Source: Patella vulgata | Taxonomy: Eukaryota > Mollusca > Gastropoda > Patellidae | Assembly: GCF_932274485.2 (NCBI RefSeq) | Contig: NC_065884.2 | Span: forward strand, 58,528,546-58,592,545 | Direction of reading: 5' to 3' | Length of the DNA: 64,000 nt | Notes under the pieces: generated by a model | Database searches by the model: none | Seen by the model: only the letters and a program-made list of their open reading frames with translations | Told to the model about the DNA's origin: nothing | Shown here: piece by piece, positions 15,001 to 25,742 of the stretch | How the letters are laid out: the number at the start of each line of letters is the position of its first letter | How positions within the stretch are numbered: the first letter of the stretch is position 1 | Position numbers and translations under genes: made by a program

Positions 15001-18000
15001 ATTATGTTAATCTTTTCAACTATGTGATTTTGTAATTGGTTTGAAAGAATGAAAGAAAGAAATCCAATTCAATAAAAAAATACAGCTATTAGAAGTGAAT
15101 TGACAATTCTATTTCCCTTCAAAAAGTACAACAGACAGACATTTAAAGAATAGCCTACTGTGTGGCCCAACCCCTTTGCCTAGAAAGCTAATGTAGTTTG
15201 GCATCTACAAGATGTATTTTTATGTGTAATAGAGCACTTCATCAAACCATTTCCTATTGAGATTTGGGTGTATGGTCAATAGGTACCTCCTATACGAGTG
15301 CTTATTCAGTAGAACAAGGCAGAACTATCAAATAAAATACAAGATGACTGGGTTATAAACATCCCACCTCATAGCACAAAAACTAAGTTAAATTTGTTTC
15401 CATGGAAACACAACAATTATTTCTCACCAGAGACATTTCTAATTAGCTAATATCACAACTACTATAATAGGTTGATGTGCCTACAAAGTCTCATACAGAA
15501 ATCTTGAATGGTTCCTGGAGATATGCTCTGGAAACAAAGTCGAGACTTACAGACAGACAGAGCCCATTTCAATATCCTCTCACTTCAGGTCATTTGTCAC
15601 AGGATATTAAAAAACTACAAACAATTTAGAAAAGGTGCCAGAAAAACAGACAGACCATATCAGTACTTACAGTTAACCAGTTTTTCTTCTTTTGGCATAT
15701 TGAAGAGTTTTCTGAACTTTCTGGTAGCAGTAACAAATCTCTGTGTCTCATCATCTAAATGATAATTATATAAATATTACATTCATTGGTTTAACCAATA
15801 AGGTATTAAACAAAAGCCTCAATAAAAGGAAAAGAAATGGGATTTAATATCCTACTTTTCTGCACCAATTAGACTTATGTAGAAATGAATACACTATTCA
15901 GTATGCTATGAGGTACATTTTGCCTGTACAGCAGCATTTCTGACTACTCTTACTCTGCATAAATTTCCAACTGTTATGGGTTCTTTTATGTGCACATCAA
16001 CAAGTACATGTTTGGACTGGAGTTCTCATCCTCTCAGAACGAACAGACGTTTCCTTTCCGGGTCTTCTCTATCCTGCACCACTGACACAGCTAAAGCAGG
16101 CAGAAAAATCCTGAGAAACTTTCTATGTCAACACAGGGATCGTACACAGAACATCCTGGAATAGTGAACTAATGCAAAACTCACTGATCCAACGTGGATT
16201 ACTACTTTAAATTTTGATTATTGATATATCTGTTAATTATTTTTTGCGCTATCAATTATTCACTTGTAGATTCAGTCTACGTTGAATGTATTTTCACTAT
16301 TCTATTGCGCAATTAAATATTTTACAGATTCTTCCTGTTGATAGCAGTTATCATTTACAGTCTGAACATATAATATAATTTGACATGGTAGTCTGATAGA
16401 GCTTGATTAACAAATACAGTGAGAAACATTAGCATTGGAATAGGATGTTATCGCTGTGCTGTATGCTTTGAACTGAAGTGGTATTTTGCCACTAGTGCAG
16501 ACATAATAAGAGAACAATGGTGTTAAAATCTGTGGTCTAGTTTATAGTTAATGAAAGCTGAAAGCTATAGATTCACAACTGCAAAAATTCTAACAAATAT
16601 AAACCATTGGAATTTGTTTTTTCATGAGCTGATCAAAGAATTGTTACATTTGAAAATTTCCTCTATAAATTAGTCTTGCTTTGGTTTTAATAATAAAAAG
16701 ACAACTGTATAAACACTGTATTGCATTTTGTGGGCCATGTTAGATTTGTATTGATTTACTTGCATGTATTAGTCAATATTTTCTCACACTCTCACCTTCC
16801 TTGATTTCAACAATATTAGCCACCAGACTTTCTATCTTACATCGTACAAAATCAGTTGCTTCTTCATCATTCTCAAACGCAGCTGTAAATATACAAAACA
16901 CTCATCTTCACATTCTTACATTTTTTATCTGAATATCTGTATAATTTTCAGAATCCCCATAAGATTCTCATCAACCTAAATATTATACTGAACTAAGGCT
17001 GCATGTCTACAGTTAGCTCTGCTTTAGAACATACACTAAGTTGACCAATATTTTAAGTCCTAAATCGACGATTTTAGTTGAAAACACTCTAAGAATTTTG
17101 AGAAGTATTTATTCCACATAGATTCAATAAAATTGAAAAGGTTTATCTGTTCTTTGCATGTATGACAGATGTGAAATGGAGTAGAATTGCATTACAAAAT
17201 GACAGTACTAGACTCATTTTTTTGATGTGGTGGTCATTCAGGGCAGAGGATCTTTGAAATATTAAGTAGATGGGTCTCTGTGTCCAGAATACCAAAACAT
17301 TTGCAAAAATTTGATATGTTTGAATTGATAAATTGTGTTAATGATATTTAGTAATTGAACTGGAAATACACAGGTCACAAGGTCACAGGGTCACAATTCT
17401 ATGAAATAAACAGTAATTGTATTGCACAGAACTGTGCGATGTGTACTGTTTGACTGATCAGTTCTTAGAATAAATATCCTTTATTTCAATGAAAGGTTAA
17501 TCTCAAATTTAGTTCTTAATCAATTTAGTCATGTATTCAGATAATTCTCCTGCATGAATTCAGCACAAATCCTACAAAAATATATCAATTTTCAGGCCTG
17601 CATTTATAAACCTTACTAGTCTAAATTAAAACAAAATTTATTTACCATACCAACCATTCAAAAAATATCAAGTTTTCCAGAAAGAGGAAGTACCCAACCC
17701 TGTGTCATGCATATACTCAATTCTAATAAGCTTTTGTATTTTGCAATTAGTTTCTTTTATATTTACCTAGTGTTTGCATCAAATTTTGTTCTATCCATTC
17801 CCAATCTTTACTAATTTCCTTCTTATTGTTGGCTTCAGATATATCTGTAAATATTATGAAGGGATAAAATGTCAAATATACAGCAAGAAAAAAATCTGAT
17901 GTTCGTTATAGTCATCATGCGTCCACAAACTCGCCAATTTTACTAATATTTTCAGAAACAATCAAGAGATCTTAAAGTAACAGCGCATGCTTTGCATTCT

Positions 18001-20474
18001 ACAGAAAATATAAAATTTCTTACAACTTAATCCTTGCTAAAATATACTCAGATTGATTATTTAACATTTAATTAAGAAAACAAAATCAAAATATAAACGA
18101 TAGATAATCTTCTGGCTTTGATTCAATCAGATTAAAAACAGGCCCATCCATTAGATTTCACAAAACATAAACATAGATCGATGGAATTTCAGTTCATCGT
18201 ATCTCTGTAAATACTGAATGGAATTGAACCATTTTTGGACTGATATTTTCATTAGAAATTCAACTTTTACAATATTGTAGTTTACTTGCTTTTATGAAAC
18301 CCACAAAAATATTTTTGTTCCTGTAACCAACACACACAGAAAGATACAGAATGTTAAAGAATATTAATCTGTTCGGTACCTATTCTACACCATTCCCCGC
18401 AACTACCTTATCTCAATACAATACTTCCCCAAAGTTTGGTTGGTTTGGTTATAGGAACCATAAATATATATTTTAATATGAATAGGCTTCTGGCCCCTAA
18501 ATTCACAAAGCATTCTCAGATTTAAGAATTTACTCAACTTTCAATCATTGTTTTATGAGAAATATCTTTGATCATGAAACACAAAACTTTGCACAAAGTT
18601 TCTTATATAGATGTATTTGATACATTAAAACAAAAGTTTTACAAAGAGCTATATTTTAGTTAAAATAAGGCGAACACTTTTGAGTAAATTCTTAACTTCA
18701 GTCTGAGAAAACTTTGTGAACTCAAGGCCTGATTGGAATACTTACAGTAACTTAATTCTGAACCAGGTGTTTGATGTAATATCCTATATGGTGGGGTCTG
18801 AAATGAATAGTTAAAATCCAAGGATGACAGTGTGTTAACAATGTTGATACAAATGGATAACTTTAGTCTGTAGAGTAAGTAGGTGGTCGAACTCTGAACT
18901 GATGACTTTAATTACAAATCAGGTATGACTAAGATTAACAGTAAATTATTCGTAGACATTTTGTGGCAGCATAAGAAATACAATTTAGTTTAAAATTATT
19001 GACAATGCCTACATGACAAACGTTTAACTGTATACCCAGTAATCTATAAATTCTTGTTTCCCATTCAGTACCAAAAGGGCACTCTTATTCTTATTTTTAA
19101 AAAAGGGGTAATGATGCAATAAATTATTTCAATATTCCTACCTTACTATCTAAAACTGTATCAATAGTTCCAACCAACAAACCAGCTAATCCTCCCCCAC
19201 CATAACCCTTTCTCTTCTGTAGTACAAAATATGGGTTTGCTCTTTCATTCACCCTGAAATAATATTACTATTAGCTAAGGAATTCAGGTAGTAGATCAAC
19301 AGCTGTCATTGAAAGAATCTATCAGAGGCCAAGGATAGGTTGATATACATATTTTGGTGTCTCTGTTGCTTAGAGATAAACAATTCCAGTCCATATACAT
19401 GTACTCCCACACCAGGATTACAAATAGCACTTCATATTTTCATTTCTGCTGGGTGTATAGTAGGCACTAATAATTAAATTTCACCGAGGAACATTTTTAA
19501 TGTGACAGTTAATACAAACTGGTAATATCTAATTGAATTTTTTTGGGGGGGGGGGGGGAGGGGGGGGGTAAATTGTTTCTGTCCTTCATTTCATTTCCTA
19601 ATATAGAGTCAGCATATACTTTATAATTTACAATGAAAACTAGTTGTGTTATATTGAACATCCCCAAAATTGGCTTATAAACTTTAATGTACTTTTTAAC
19701 AGGTAGGTAACTTGCTTTACTTCTGGCCAGACTTTTCTGTCATTTAAGTCCATAAGACATGCACATAGGAGGTGCTCGACTGTCTTTCCATAACATCCCT
19801 AATTGACAGAATTACAATTGGAGATAGGTGTGCCTTCTCAACCTCGTTGGTTTACTCCGGGTACTGCATTTTCCTCATACAGGAAAGACCTCTGTGCATG
19901 TGCTAAGATAATATAGAGCAAAGCTCTCTTCTGGTAAAATTCAGACCGGAACCATCTCAAACCAGATACACTGAGCAAAACAGGCAATGCACATGTCAAC
20001 ATAGTCAAAGTTATCTCCCCTCTATTAAATCTCGTCCAAGCGTATAATCAATGACGTCACATATATATGACGTCAATGAAAATAATTCTCACACTTTTTT
20101 GTTCTTTTTCTAAACAAAATTAATCAGTAACTTATCGAATACTCATACACTTTAGATCTAAATTAAAATCAATTTGGAAAAACGAAATTATTCAACATTT
20201 CAGCATCACTTGAGAAGGTTTTATATTTGACAACAATCAGCTTCGCCTACTCAGGCAATGCCTGTTACATATTAAAAATAGGGCAACTTGTCTATGATAT
20301 CACCAAAAACAACAACACAAAAGTAAATAAGTAAAAGAAATTGAAGTCATTGCAATGATTCATGAATTTAAGTTTTAGGAGGGGTTCACTTGTTTTGGAA
20401 AGCCCAAAGTCTTTTCTCCGAAAAACTTACCAAAGGGCATTTGCAAGTAGCACCTCCTCAGGCTTAACCCACAT
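1..20474 (-). CDS. TBC1D9: TBC1D9-like Rab GTPase-activating protein, 26 exons, 3' part outside window
   Basis: Predicted Rab GAP with two GRAM domains, a TBC domain and a C-terminal EF-hand. Coding exons in transcript order: 20474-20431, 19253-19142, 18797-18746, 17844-17767, 16882-16796, 15754-15671, 14700-14567, 14158-14093, 13833-13757, 13053-13000, 12538-12467, 11865-11733, 11097-10978, 10193-10105, 8956-8804, 8176-8068, 7752-7658, 6760-6666, 6106-5960, 5323-5212, 4677-4617, 3746-3567, 2693-2583, 2242-2144, 1240-1049, 211-31. All junctions are GT-AG and phases agree, giving about 912 codons. The start [15 protein letters not shown] matches the family N-terminus. GRAM domains lie near residues 145-215 and 290-360. 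The TBC domain (about 460-680) keeps the arginine-finger motif IERDLHR and the glutamine-finger motif GYCQAMN, so GAP activity is plausible. The EF-hand contains [12 protein letters not shown]. Vertebrate TBC1D9 is near 1,260 residues, so roughly a quarter is missing off the left edge. TBC1D9B or TBC1D8 is a less likely name. Confidence 0.96.
249..486 (-). mobile_element. V-SINE-like element (family A), 5'-truncated
   Basis: Contains the 3' tail atgaaatgaaatgggg and the core with gggaaattttg and gatcttttacgtgca. Head missing; diverged. It lies in TBC1D9 intron 25. Confidence 0.75.
1275..1540 (-). mobile_element. tRNA-derived SINE family B, diverged
   Basis: Reverse-oriented copy with the family core (ctcgacaaaaactaggtca, ggtctttag.agtggg) and a decayed head near gactcaatgatacagacc. 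In TBC1D9 intron 24. Confidence 0.8.
2383..2640 (-). repeat. 38-bp tandem repeat derived from the 3' edge and donor of TBC1D9 exon 23
   Basis: About six diverged copies of a 38-bp unit. The unit contains the last ~30 coding bases of the exon (ending at 2583) and its splice donor; the copies extend into the downstream intron, several keeping a donor-like gtagg. Confidence 0.85.
2741..2790 (-). mobile_element. Second copy of the short A-rich element seen at 4036-4116
   Basis: Shares catcc(t/a)gaataaaa and the following ~20 bases with 4036-4116, and also starts with a ggggttttat-like edge. Confidence 0.45.
3085..3320 (-). mobile_element. SINE family B, reverse, with GA-rich tail at 3040-3084
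   Basis: Begins ggggtttaacatccactc and runs to gactcaatgacagacctt. The (GA)-rich run beside it is the element's microsatellite tail. In TBC1D9 intron 22. Confidence 0.8.
3720..4035 (-). repeat. 60-bp tandem repeat derived from the acceptor and 5' edge of TBC1D9 exon 22
   Basis: Five near-identical units of 54-60 bp, each with a tatag 3' splice site and the first coding bases of the exon (VMFQIALA). The copy at 3746 runs into the intact exon. A further copy at 4117-4155 is cut off from the array by an insertion of about 80 bp. Confidence 0.92.
4036..4116 (-). mobile_element. Short (~80 bp) insertion with target duplication inside the exon-22 repeat array
   Basis: Flanked by the direct repeat atctaatatag. 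Its inner end, from catccagaataaaa through an A-rich stretch, recurs at about 2755-2788, so it is a dispersed element. It has GGGGTTTT near the other end, like the SINE tails in this window, but is too short to classify. Confidence 0.6.
5292..5530 (-). repeat. 79-86 bp tandem repeat derived from the acceptor and 5' edge of TBC1D9 exon 20
   Basis: Three diverged copies. The one ending the exon (edge 5323) is intact. Copies with cacctaa at 5400 and cacctag at 5486 repeat the splice acceptor and first ~30 coding bases, separated by intron sequence. Confidence 0.85.
6311..6356 (-). mobile_element. SINE family B 3'-end fragment
   Basis: atggggtttaacatccact and the following ~25 bases match the family 3' end; the rest is absent. 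Confidence 0.5.
6990..7376. mobile_element. Foldback MITE with ~180-bp inverted arms
   Basis: The left arm starts gaacccacttttg and the right arm ends caaaagtgggttc. Matching stretches run through most of both arms (tttctcggtggattattg with caataatccaccgagaaa; tccccttgatttttccag with ctggaaaaatcaagggga). Only a short spacer near 7160-7200 is unpaired. No coding capacity. It sits between an atgaaatgaaatg SINE-like tail and a SINE A body, so it may have entered that SINE. Confidence 0.88.
7390..7660 (-). mobile_element. V-SINE family A whose head abuts TBC1D9 exon 17
   Basis: Reverse copy with decayed core and a readable tRNA-like head: box B gggatcgaaccc region at about 7609-7620 and box A region at about 7640-7657. 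The box A end reaches the splice donor of exon 17 (edge 7658). Confidence 0.8.
9193..9563 (-). mobile_element. V-SINE family A, near full length, with target duplication
   Basis: Runs from the atgaaatgaaatgg tail to cacttagccacgtgatcccc at the head. Flanked by gcaaaagtttcaa on the left and gcataagtttcaa on the right. It inserted into a dispersed repeat also seen near 18010 and 31020. Confidence 0.92.
11328..11543. mobile_element. TIR MITE (family M1), TBC1D9 intron 12
   Basis: About 220 bp, inverted termini of ~45 bp: ggccccgagttcacaaag... and ...ctttgtgaactcggggcc, with tctcagacttaagttaagaa inside each end. Non-coding AT-rich centre (gatgtatttgatacatt). One of five copies in this window. 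Confidence 0.85.
11612..11750 (-). repeat. 71-bp tandem duplication of the donor edge of TBC1D9 exon 12
   Basis: Copies start at 11612 and 11683. Both end with the last ~17 coding bases and the donor (plus-strand taccctgctggcgaaacag). The copy at 11733 belongs to the exon; the other is an intronic decoy. Confidence 0.85.
11935..11990 (-). mobile_element. V-SINE family A, 3'-end fragment
   Basis: catggggtttaacatcctac through gggctaatgaagacgg only. Confidence 0.65.
12252..12425 (-). mobile_element. V-SINE family A, diverged 3' half
   Basis: Readable landmarks are gggctaatgaagatgggta, tgagggaaatttttccc and aattccaactgtcaagaga. Confidence 0.75.
13208..13275 (-). mobile_element. V-SINE family A core fragment
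   Basis: aactgccaagatgcac... gtgtacacaggtcc and cccatccaaactac follow the order of the family core; heavily decayed. Confidence 0.4.
15828..16190 (-). mobile_element. V-SINE family A, diverged near-full-length copy
   Basis: Core and decayed head are recognisable (gggttcttttatgtgcac; cacagggatcgtacacaga). In TBC1D9 intron 5. Confidence 0.75.
18010..18300. repeat. Dispersed repeat D1
   Basis: Shares gaccatttaacatttaatta-type, agataatctcccggctt-type and gaaccatttttggactgatatt-type blocks with 31020-31270 and 9095-9650. No termini or coding content identified. Confidence 0.55.
18492..18729. mobile_element. TIR MITE M1, TBC1D9 intron 3
   Basis: Same termini and centre as the copy at 11328. Its end lies only about 16 bp from the exon 3 donor edge at 18746. 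Confidence 0.85.
19540..19570 (+). repeat. Poly-G run in TBC1D9 intron 2
   Basis: Nearly pure G over about 25 bases, broken by one A; could form a G-quadruplex on the plus strand, or C-rich structure in the pre-mRNA. Confidence 0.7.
20045..20075. promoter_or_regulatory. Pair of CRE-like palindromes in TBC1D9 intron 1
   Basis: Two copies of the palindrome tgacgtca stand about 19 bp apart, separated by a short AT run, roughly 400 bp downstream of the TBC1D9 start codon. The full 8-bp site is the consensus bound by CREB/ATF factors. Function is inferred only from the motif and its position. Confidence 0.35.
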
Positions 20475-20899
20475 TGTATTTGCTAATTAGATAACCAAAT
20501 CATACAAACATTATCTATTTATTGGCCATTTATCTGAACAAAGTTCCTGGTGGATGTGGCCAAATTTGTCAACAACAATATTATTATCTACTTCCGCCAG
20601 CCTGTCACATGATCCTTCACGTGACACTTATGTTTTGATTTGTAAAAGTTTCTATTTTCAGTCAGTGTGAAGCTCAAATAATACATCGCATGTATCAATC
20701 CCATTGATCCCTTACTTGCTCAACCTATCAAAATATAAATCAATGCACCAAATGCAACAGCAGACGATATTTTATTAAAAAATTTATTTTTATTGATGTT
20801 CAAGACTACAGAATATTTCCGTCTTATAACTTAGTCTAAATTGATGTCTGGGATACAGTAGGGTCACTTCCGATCGACCTTTCACTACAATCCGCCATC
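20475..20899. promoter_or_regulatory. Divergent promoter region between TBC1D9 and RPS13
   Basis: The 425 bp between the two start codons must hold both 5' leaders and, unless TBC1D9 has a further upstream leader exon, both core promoters. I see no TATA box at the right distance from RPS13. A pyrimidine stretch, cctttc, at about 20878-20883 sits some 20 bases before the RPS13 ATG and fits a 5' terminal oligopyrimidine start, as is usual for ribosomal protein genes. The exact start sites are inferred. Confidence 0.6.
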
Positions 20900-23800
20900 A
20901 TGGGTCGTATGCACAATTTTGGGTACGTGAATAAATGCTGTTCATTCCACATAATATGGCCTTTTATCGTTTTAAATATTCTTCCTTGTAATAAATAAAC
21001 AATTCGTCTTTCTTTTGTATTAAAATATATGCGTGGAAAAGGGGGTAATTTATGAATAAATGGGTGTTGTCCTATCAGACATGGAAGTTTTGAACAACAC
21101 GTGTTTGATTGGTTTCAAAGAGTCGCCATAGACTTTACACAGAGAGAGAATCAGTGAGGTCCTGAGGTAGTTTACCGAGTCCATGCCATGATCATCGTAA
21201 TGAAATTGATAAATTGTTTCCTACCACTTTGTTTCTACCATGTAAACACAATCAAAAGTCACGTGTTTACACTAATCGGAGAGAGCCGACTTGTCCATTT
21301 CGTTGACTTTCCGTAAACCAAGGCCAAGCCAAATTATTTTAAATTTTTATACTTCTCTTAGATTTATATCGTTTAAATTTCTGATGATAATTCTGATTCA
21401 AAAGTCATAATGTATTGACATTAAAATTTTAATTTCGCACTGTCTCTATAAAAGTGCCCTTTTCAATATTGCCAATATTGGTCACAATGTCATGTGTGAC
21501 AGCTGACATTACAGATCCATTTGCATTTCAAAGATAAAGTGGAAATCATAACCAATGTATTTGAGAAGCATCGTGGTCATGGTATTTGAAGACTCCGCTA
21601 ACTGGGATATGTCAACTGAAAGTGCACTGAGTAAAAGATATGCCACTGTCAGAACTTAGCTCCAACCTTGTGGGTTTTCTCCGGGTCCTCTGGTTTCCTC
21701 CCACTGCTAAAGACTCCTACGCGCAAGCAAATTAGTGAAATAAAATTAAAAAAACATATGTTAGTCCCGAAAGGTCTTAGCCAATGAGAATTTCTTTGTA
21801 AAATATTAATTTTTATTTCTTTTTTTTTTTTGTAGAAAGGGTATTTCCAAATCTGCTCTACCATACAGGCGTACTGTTCCAACTGTAAGTATTCAGTAGC
21901 AAATAGATTTTTCTATGCAGTACCAGTACTGTACCGTACTAGGCAAATTTGATAAAATATCAATATTTAAATGTTAGAAATTTAACCGGATAGGCTAGGA
22001 TGCTTGTATCAAAATTAAAGATTTACTGGAGACAAACAAAATGATAATAAGACATTCATGTAATAGTATTGTGTTTCTCTTTTTCAGTGGTTGAAATTAT
22101 CTGCTGAAGATGTTCAGGAACAGATTTATAAATTGGCTAAAAAGGGGTTGACACCATCACAAATTGGTAGGTTTACGAAAAATTAAAAATTTCATCCAGA
22201 TAAGTCATACATGCTGCAGATGTTCCTCGTAAAATGGCACCTATGCATATGATTTAACTTGGGCAAAATATGTAAGATTTCTTCATTCATCATTGAATAG
22301 CAATTCTTTATAAATCACTTGATGAATCTGCTTAAAAGCCAGTCATAAAGTAGCTACTGTGTGAACCGTGGTAAATAATAAACGGATTTCTTTGATTATG
22401 AGCAAACTACTATACTTTGGTTATTATAAACTTACCTGTGTGTTTGAAATTACCTCCGGTTATATAAATCCATTGTACAACTATATGTCCTAGCGAATAA
22501 AAAAAGTTCTCTCTTGTAAAATTGAACTCATCACAAACTTTGACACCGAGAAATAACCAAAATGGAAGCTAATTACGTCACTTATCGGGATATATCATTT
22601 CGTATAGGGGGGGGTCAAAGCAAGGCTTGTCTGTCGTAACGGTTGTGTATGAATAAGCTATTTTTCTCGGAACCCAGTAATGAGTTTGGGCGTTTAATAA
22701 CATAAATACGCCCGTAGTCCGGTATTTTGTTTCCCTCTTGTATTATAATTATTTGGTTAGAGAGTTTGGTTTCTTTTGAACTATATTTGTTTTACTGACC
22801 TTGAATTAATTTCACCCTTGAATATTTTTAATATTTCCTGATGAACTTCAGCTGTCCTGTCAATTAACCTCAGCAATCTGCTGTAGCCGAGGTAAATGCC
22901 GATGTATTTTACATTTGCCTAGACAACATTAATAGCCGAGGCCATTGAATCATTGGCAGAACAGTAGGACGTTAAACCCCATTTCATTTCATTTCCATTG
23001 AATAGGTATAGGCCTATAACGTTATATTTTTTTTTTATATACACAACTACCAAAAATTATTACCAACAATTAATCATACCGCACACCGGATTAATTATCG
23101 GCAGATAGTACAGTTTCTTTCTATTTCGCTCTGAATATTATTTCCGGTGTGCAAAAAACTGTTTAGAAAAATTTATAATCGTACGTGATCGGTAACACAA
23201 TTATTTTGTAAATTCCCGGCTTTGTTTTGAAATTCACAAGGCAATAGTCATGTCAAACGGTGACGCTATATTCTTATCTGGAGAGCAAGCCCAATAAATA
23301 ATATCGGCGTAGACTGGAAAAACCAGACGCTAGAGATTAAAATTCGATTGAGAATACTGGCATGTTTCGCCGAACCTAACCGATTAAAAATTACAGTAAA
23401 AACAGAAACGATTGAATGTAAATCAATTTATATACATTCATATTACATTATTGTATGCGTTACGACCCATTTGTGTCAATTTCTAGGTCCAAAATATTAG
23501 TGACTTAGCTCCTTTAAGCTTGATGCTAGAATTCCTGTGTCACAAAAGAAGCAGTTTGATCAGTGAGTAAGGTACTCGCTGACTTCAGGAGGGCTAGGAT
23601 TGGATCCTGGTGTTGGCCGAGAAAATTGCTCTGGATTATCCAGGGTGCTTTCCCCTTGAGCTATATCTAGTTTAAAACAAAGCATATTAAGAATGATATG
23701 GAGGCTGGAAACTTACTAATTGAAAACCCTTAACCTTGGTCTGGGAAAATGTACTAAGCTCCAGTTAGTGAATATAATTGTAAAGTGATTAATTCTTGCA

Positions 23801-25277
23801 AATCATGTTTGCACATTCAAGATAATGTTAAAATTAATTGTGTTGTTTAATGTTTCAGGTGTAATTTTACGAGATTCACATGGAGTTGCCCAGGTTAGAT
23901 ATGTATCCGGTAACAAGATCCTCCGTATCTTGAAATCTAAAGGACTGGCCCCTGATATTCCAGAAGATCTTTATCATTTGATCAAGAGAGCTGTGGTCAT
24001 CAGAAAACATTTAGAAAAATGCCGAAAGGTGAACTATTTAATTTATTAAACCTGGATTGATCACCTCAAGTTTTTGTGAATAAGGATTCAGGGGAAGATG
24101 GCATTGCTTAAATCTGTTTGATCTTTTAATGGCTTCAAACCCAAATGTGCTGTTAGTTCCGTTCATTATAAGTCATGCACAAAGCAGGTTGTGTTTAATC
24201 TTTCTAGAACAACTGATAATGCTTCTCATTTTAGGTAAATGGCTGGCAAATTGTATCAATCTTTGCTTCCAATAGTTGAGCCATTCAAAGTGTGATTTCT
24301 TGGAGAATCTGTTTTATATCTAGTTACATTGACCCATATGATTACACTGGGAGGTGATGTAGGACAGATTAGGTGTAAATCCAACATATGAGTGGGGGGT
24401 GGTGATTGTCCTAGATATTCTACTTAATTGCCACTGGGCACTTCAAAATATTTAAAAAGAAAATTATTAATTCAATTTTGCAGGACAAGAATGCTAAATT
24501 CAGGATGATCTTGATTGAAAGCAGAATTCACCGTCTGTCACGTTATTACAAATCCAAAAGAGTTTTACCACCAAATTGGAAATAGTAAGTTATTAATCTT
24601 GACTTTTAATATACACAATGACCTCTCTTGTAGGATTGTGCAAGTTTTGTGGTTCGTTAAGTTTTGACACGACTCACAAGCCAGACTCCACAAGGTTCGA
24701 TGATGCCTGGCCTCGAGTTCACAAAGCATTCTCAGACTTAAGTTAAAAATTCACTCAACTTTCAATCACTGTTTATGAGAAATATCTTTGATTCAGAAAT
24801 ACAAAAATTTGCTCATAGTTTCTTAATGATGTATTTGATACATTAAACAAGAGTTATTAAGGGCTATATTTTAGTTAAAATAACCAAACAATTTTGGGTA
24901 AATTCGTAAGTCTGAGAATACTTTGTAAACTTGGGGCCTGGTTTGGCCTTGTCAGTGGTTAAGCTATTGTTTGCAAGGAAAAGCTTTTAGTCGTTCCTAT
25001 CTGACAAAAAAGACGAGTTTAAGCATCTACTGTTGGCAGCATGTGAAAAATTCCCTGACTGATGGAATTCAGGGTAAGAGTAGGCAGGCTGTAGTGTTAC
25101 TGTTTGAACGAAATAGCCCTTCCTAGCACAGTGCATAGCATATAACTGTTTTCGATAACTCCGTTGCTATATATTTGAGTGAATATATATACCATATATA
25201 ATTGATGGTAAAATTTAATTAAACAATTCTTTTTCTTTTTCAGTGAATCTGCCACAGCTTCAGCCTTGGTTGCATAA
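20900..25277 (+). CDS. RPS13: Ribosomal protein S13 (uS15), complete, six exons
   Basis: Component of the small cytosolic ribosomal subunit. Exons: 20900-20922, 21836-21884, 22088-22166, 23859-24028, 24484-24584, 25244-25277. They sum to 456 bp, that is 151 residues plus stop, the usual length of animal RPS13. The protein starts [20 protein letters not shown] and ends [10 protein letters not shown]; the central [20 protein letters not shown] is near-invariant in the family. The start is fixed by the conserved MGRMH and a good Kozak context. All introns are GT-AG. Exons 4 and 5 end and begin in KDKNAKFRM, as in vertebrate RPS13. Intron 1 holds a SINE remnant and intron 5 a MITE. Vertebrate RPS13 introns carry U14 snoRNAs; I did not find one here. 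Expression is expected to be constitutive with TOP-type translational control. Confidence 0.98.
21658..21785 (+). mobile_element. SINE family B 3' half, RPS13 intron 1
   Basis: caaccttgtgggttttctcc through tgttagtcccgaaa; head and tail missing. Confidence 0.8.
22955..22998 (+). mobile_element. V-SINE family A 3' end, RPS13 intron 3
   Basis: cagaacagtaggacgttaaa followed by (catttcattt). Confidence 0.75.
23545..23665 (+). mobile_element. V-SINE family A head, RPS13 intron 3
   Basis: tRNA-like head with box A (gatcagtgagtaagg) and box B (ggattggatcc), then tggccgagaaaatt. Truncated after the linker. Confidence 0.65.
24709..24939. mobile_element. TIR MITE M1, RPS13 intron 5
   Basis: Starts ggcctcgagttcacaaagca and ends ctttgtaaacttggggcc. 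Confidence 0.85.
25055..25140 (+). mobile_element. V-SINE family A core fragment, RPS13 intron 5
   Basis: ggaattcagggtaagagtag through agcacagtgcatagc follows the core order. Confidence 0.5.
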
Positions 25278-25296
25278 ATTTAAAAAATGTACCGGT

Positions 25297-25302
25297 AATA
25301 AA
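25297..25302 (+). terminator. RPS13 polyadenylation signal
   Basis: A canonical AATAAA hexamer begins 20 bases after the RPS13 stop codon, the short 3' UTR expected of a ribosomal protein gene. Confidence 0.75.
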
Positions 25303-25477
25303 TAAGCAAAAAAATTATTACGACAACTGTTTTTGTCTTCTGTTATTCACAATATTGAGAGGGTGATAGGGGTCATAAAATACTGGAGTGGGTGGGAAAT
25401 TTAATTTTGCCATGAGCTAAATTTCACTCATCTTAAAGGGAATAAAGCTTGGTGCTTGTCAGTATGGTTCTATCTGA

Positions 25478-25662
25478 ATATAGGTCCGGTGTACACATTA
25501 GCGTGCACGTAAAAGATCCTTTGCAGTTGGAATTCGATATCAGGGTAGGTTGTTGCACCACTGTCCGTGAAAAATTTCCCTCATAACTCACTGTATGGCG
25601 TATGCCCATCTTTATTAGCCAAGTCGGAACAGAATATTAGGACTTTAAATCCCATTTAATTT
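25478..25662 (+). mobile_element. V-SINE family A 3' half, downstream of RPS13
   Basis: Starts ggtccggtgtacacattagc, ends at tttaaatcccatttaattt. Confidence 0.8.
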
Positions 25663-25671
25663 CTATCTGCA

Positions 25672-25742
25672 GATGTGATGCCCGTTTTCATTAGCCCAGG
25701 CAGTACAGAACAGTAGGACTTGAAAACCCCCATTTCATTTCA
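25672..25742 (+). mobile_element. V-SINE family A 3' end in tandem with the previous copy
   Basis: gcccgttttcattagcccag through ccccatttcatttcac. Confidence 0.7.

Noticed and set aside
20923-25243. U14-type box C/D snoRNA in an RPS13 intron, as in vertebrates
   Set aside because: I looked in all five introns for paired C and D boxes with the conserved U14 blocks and found none that I can support.
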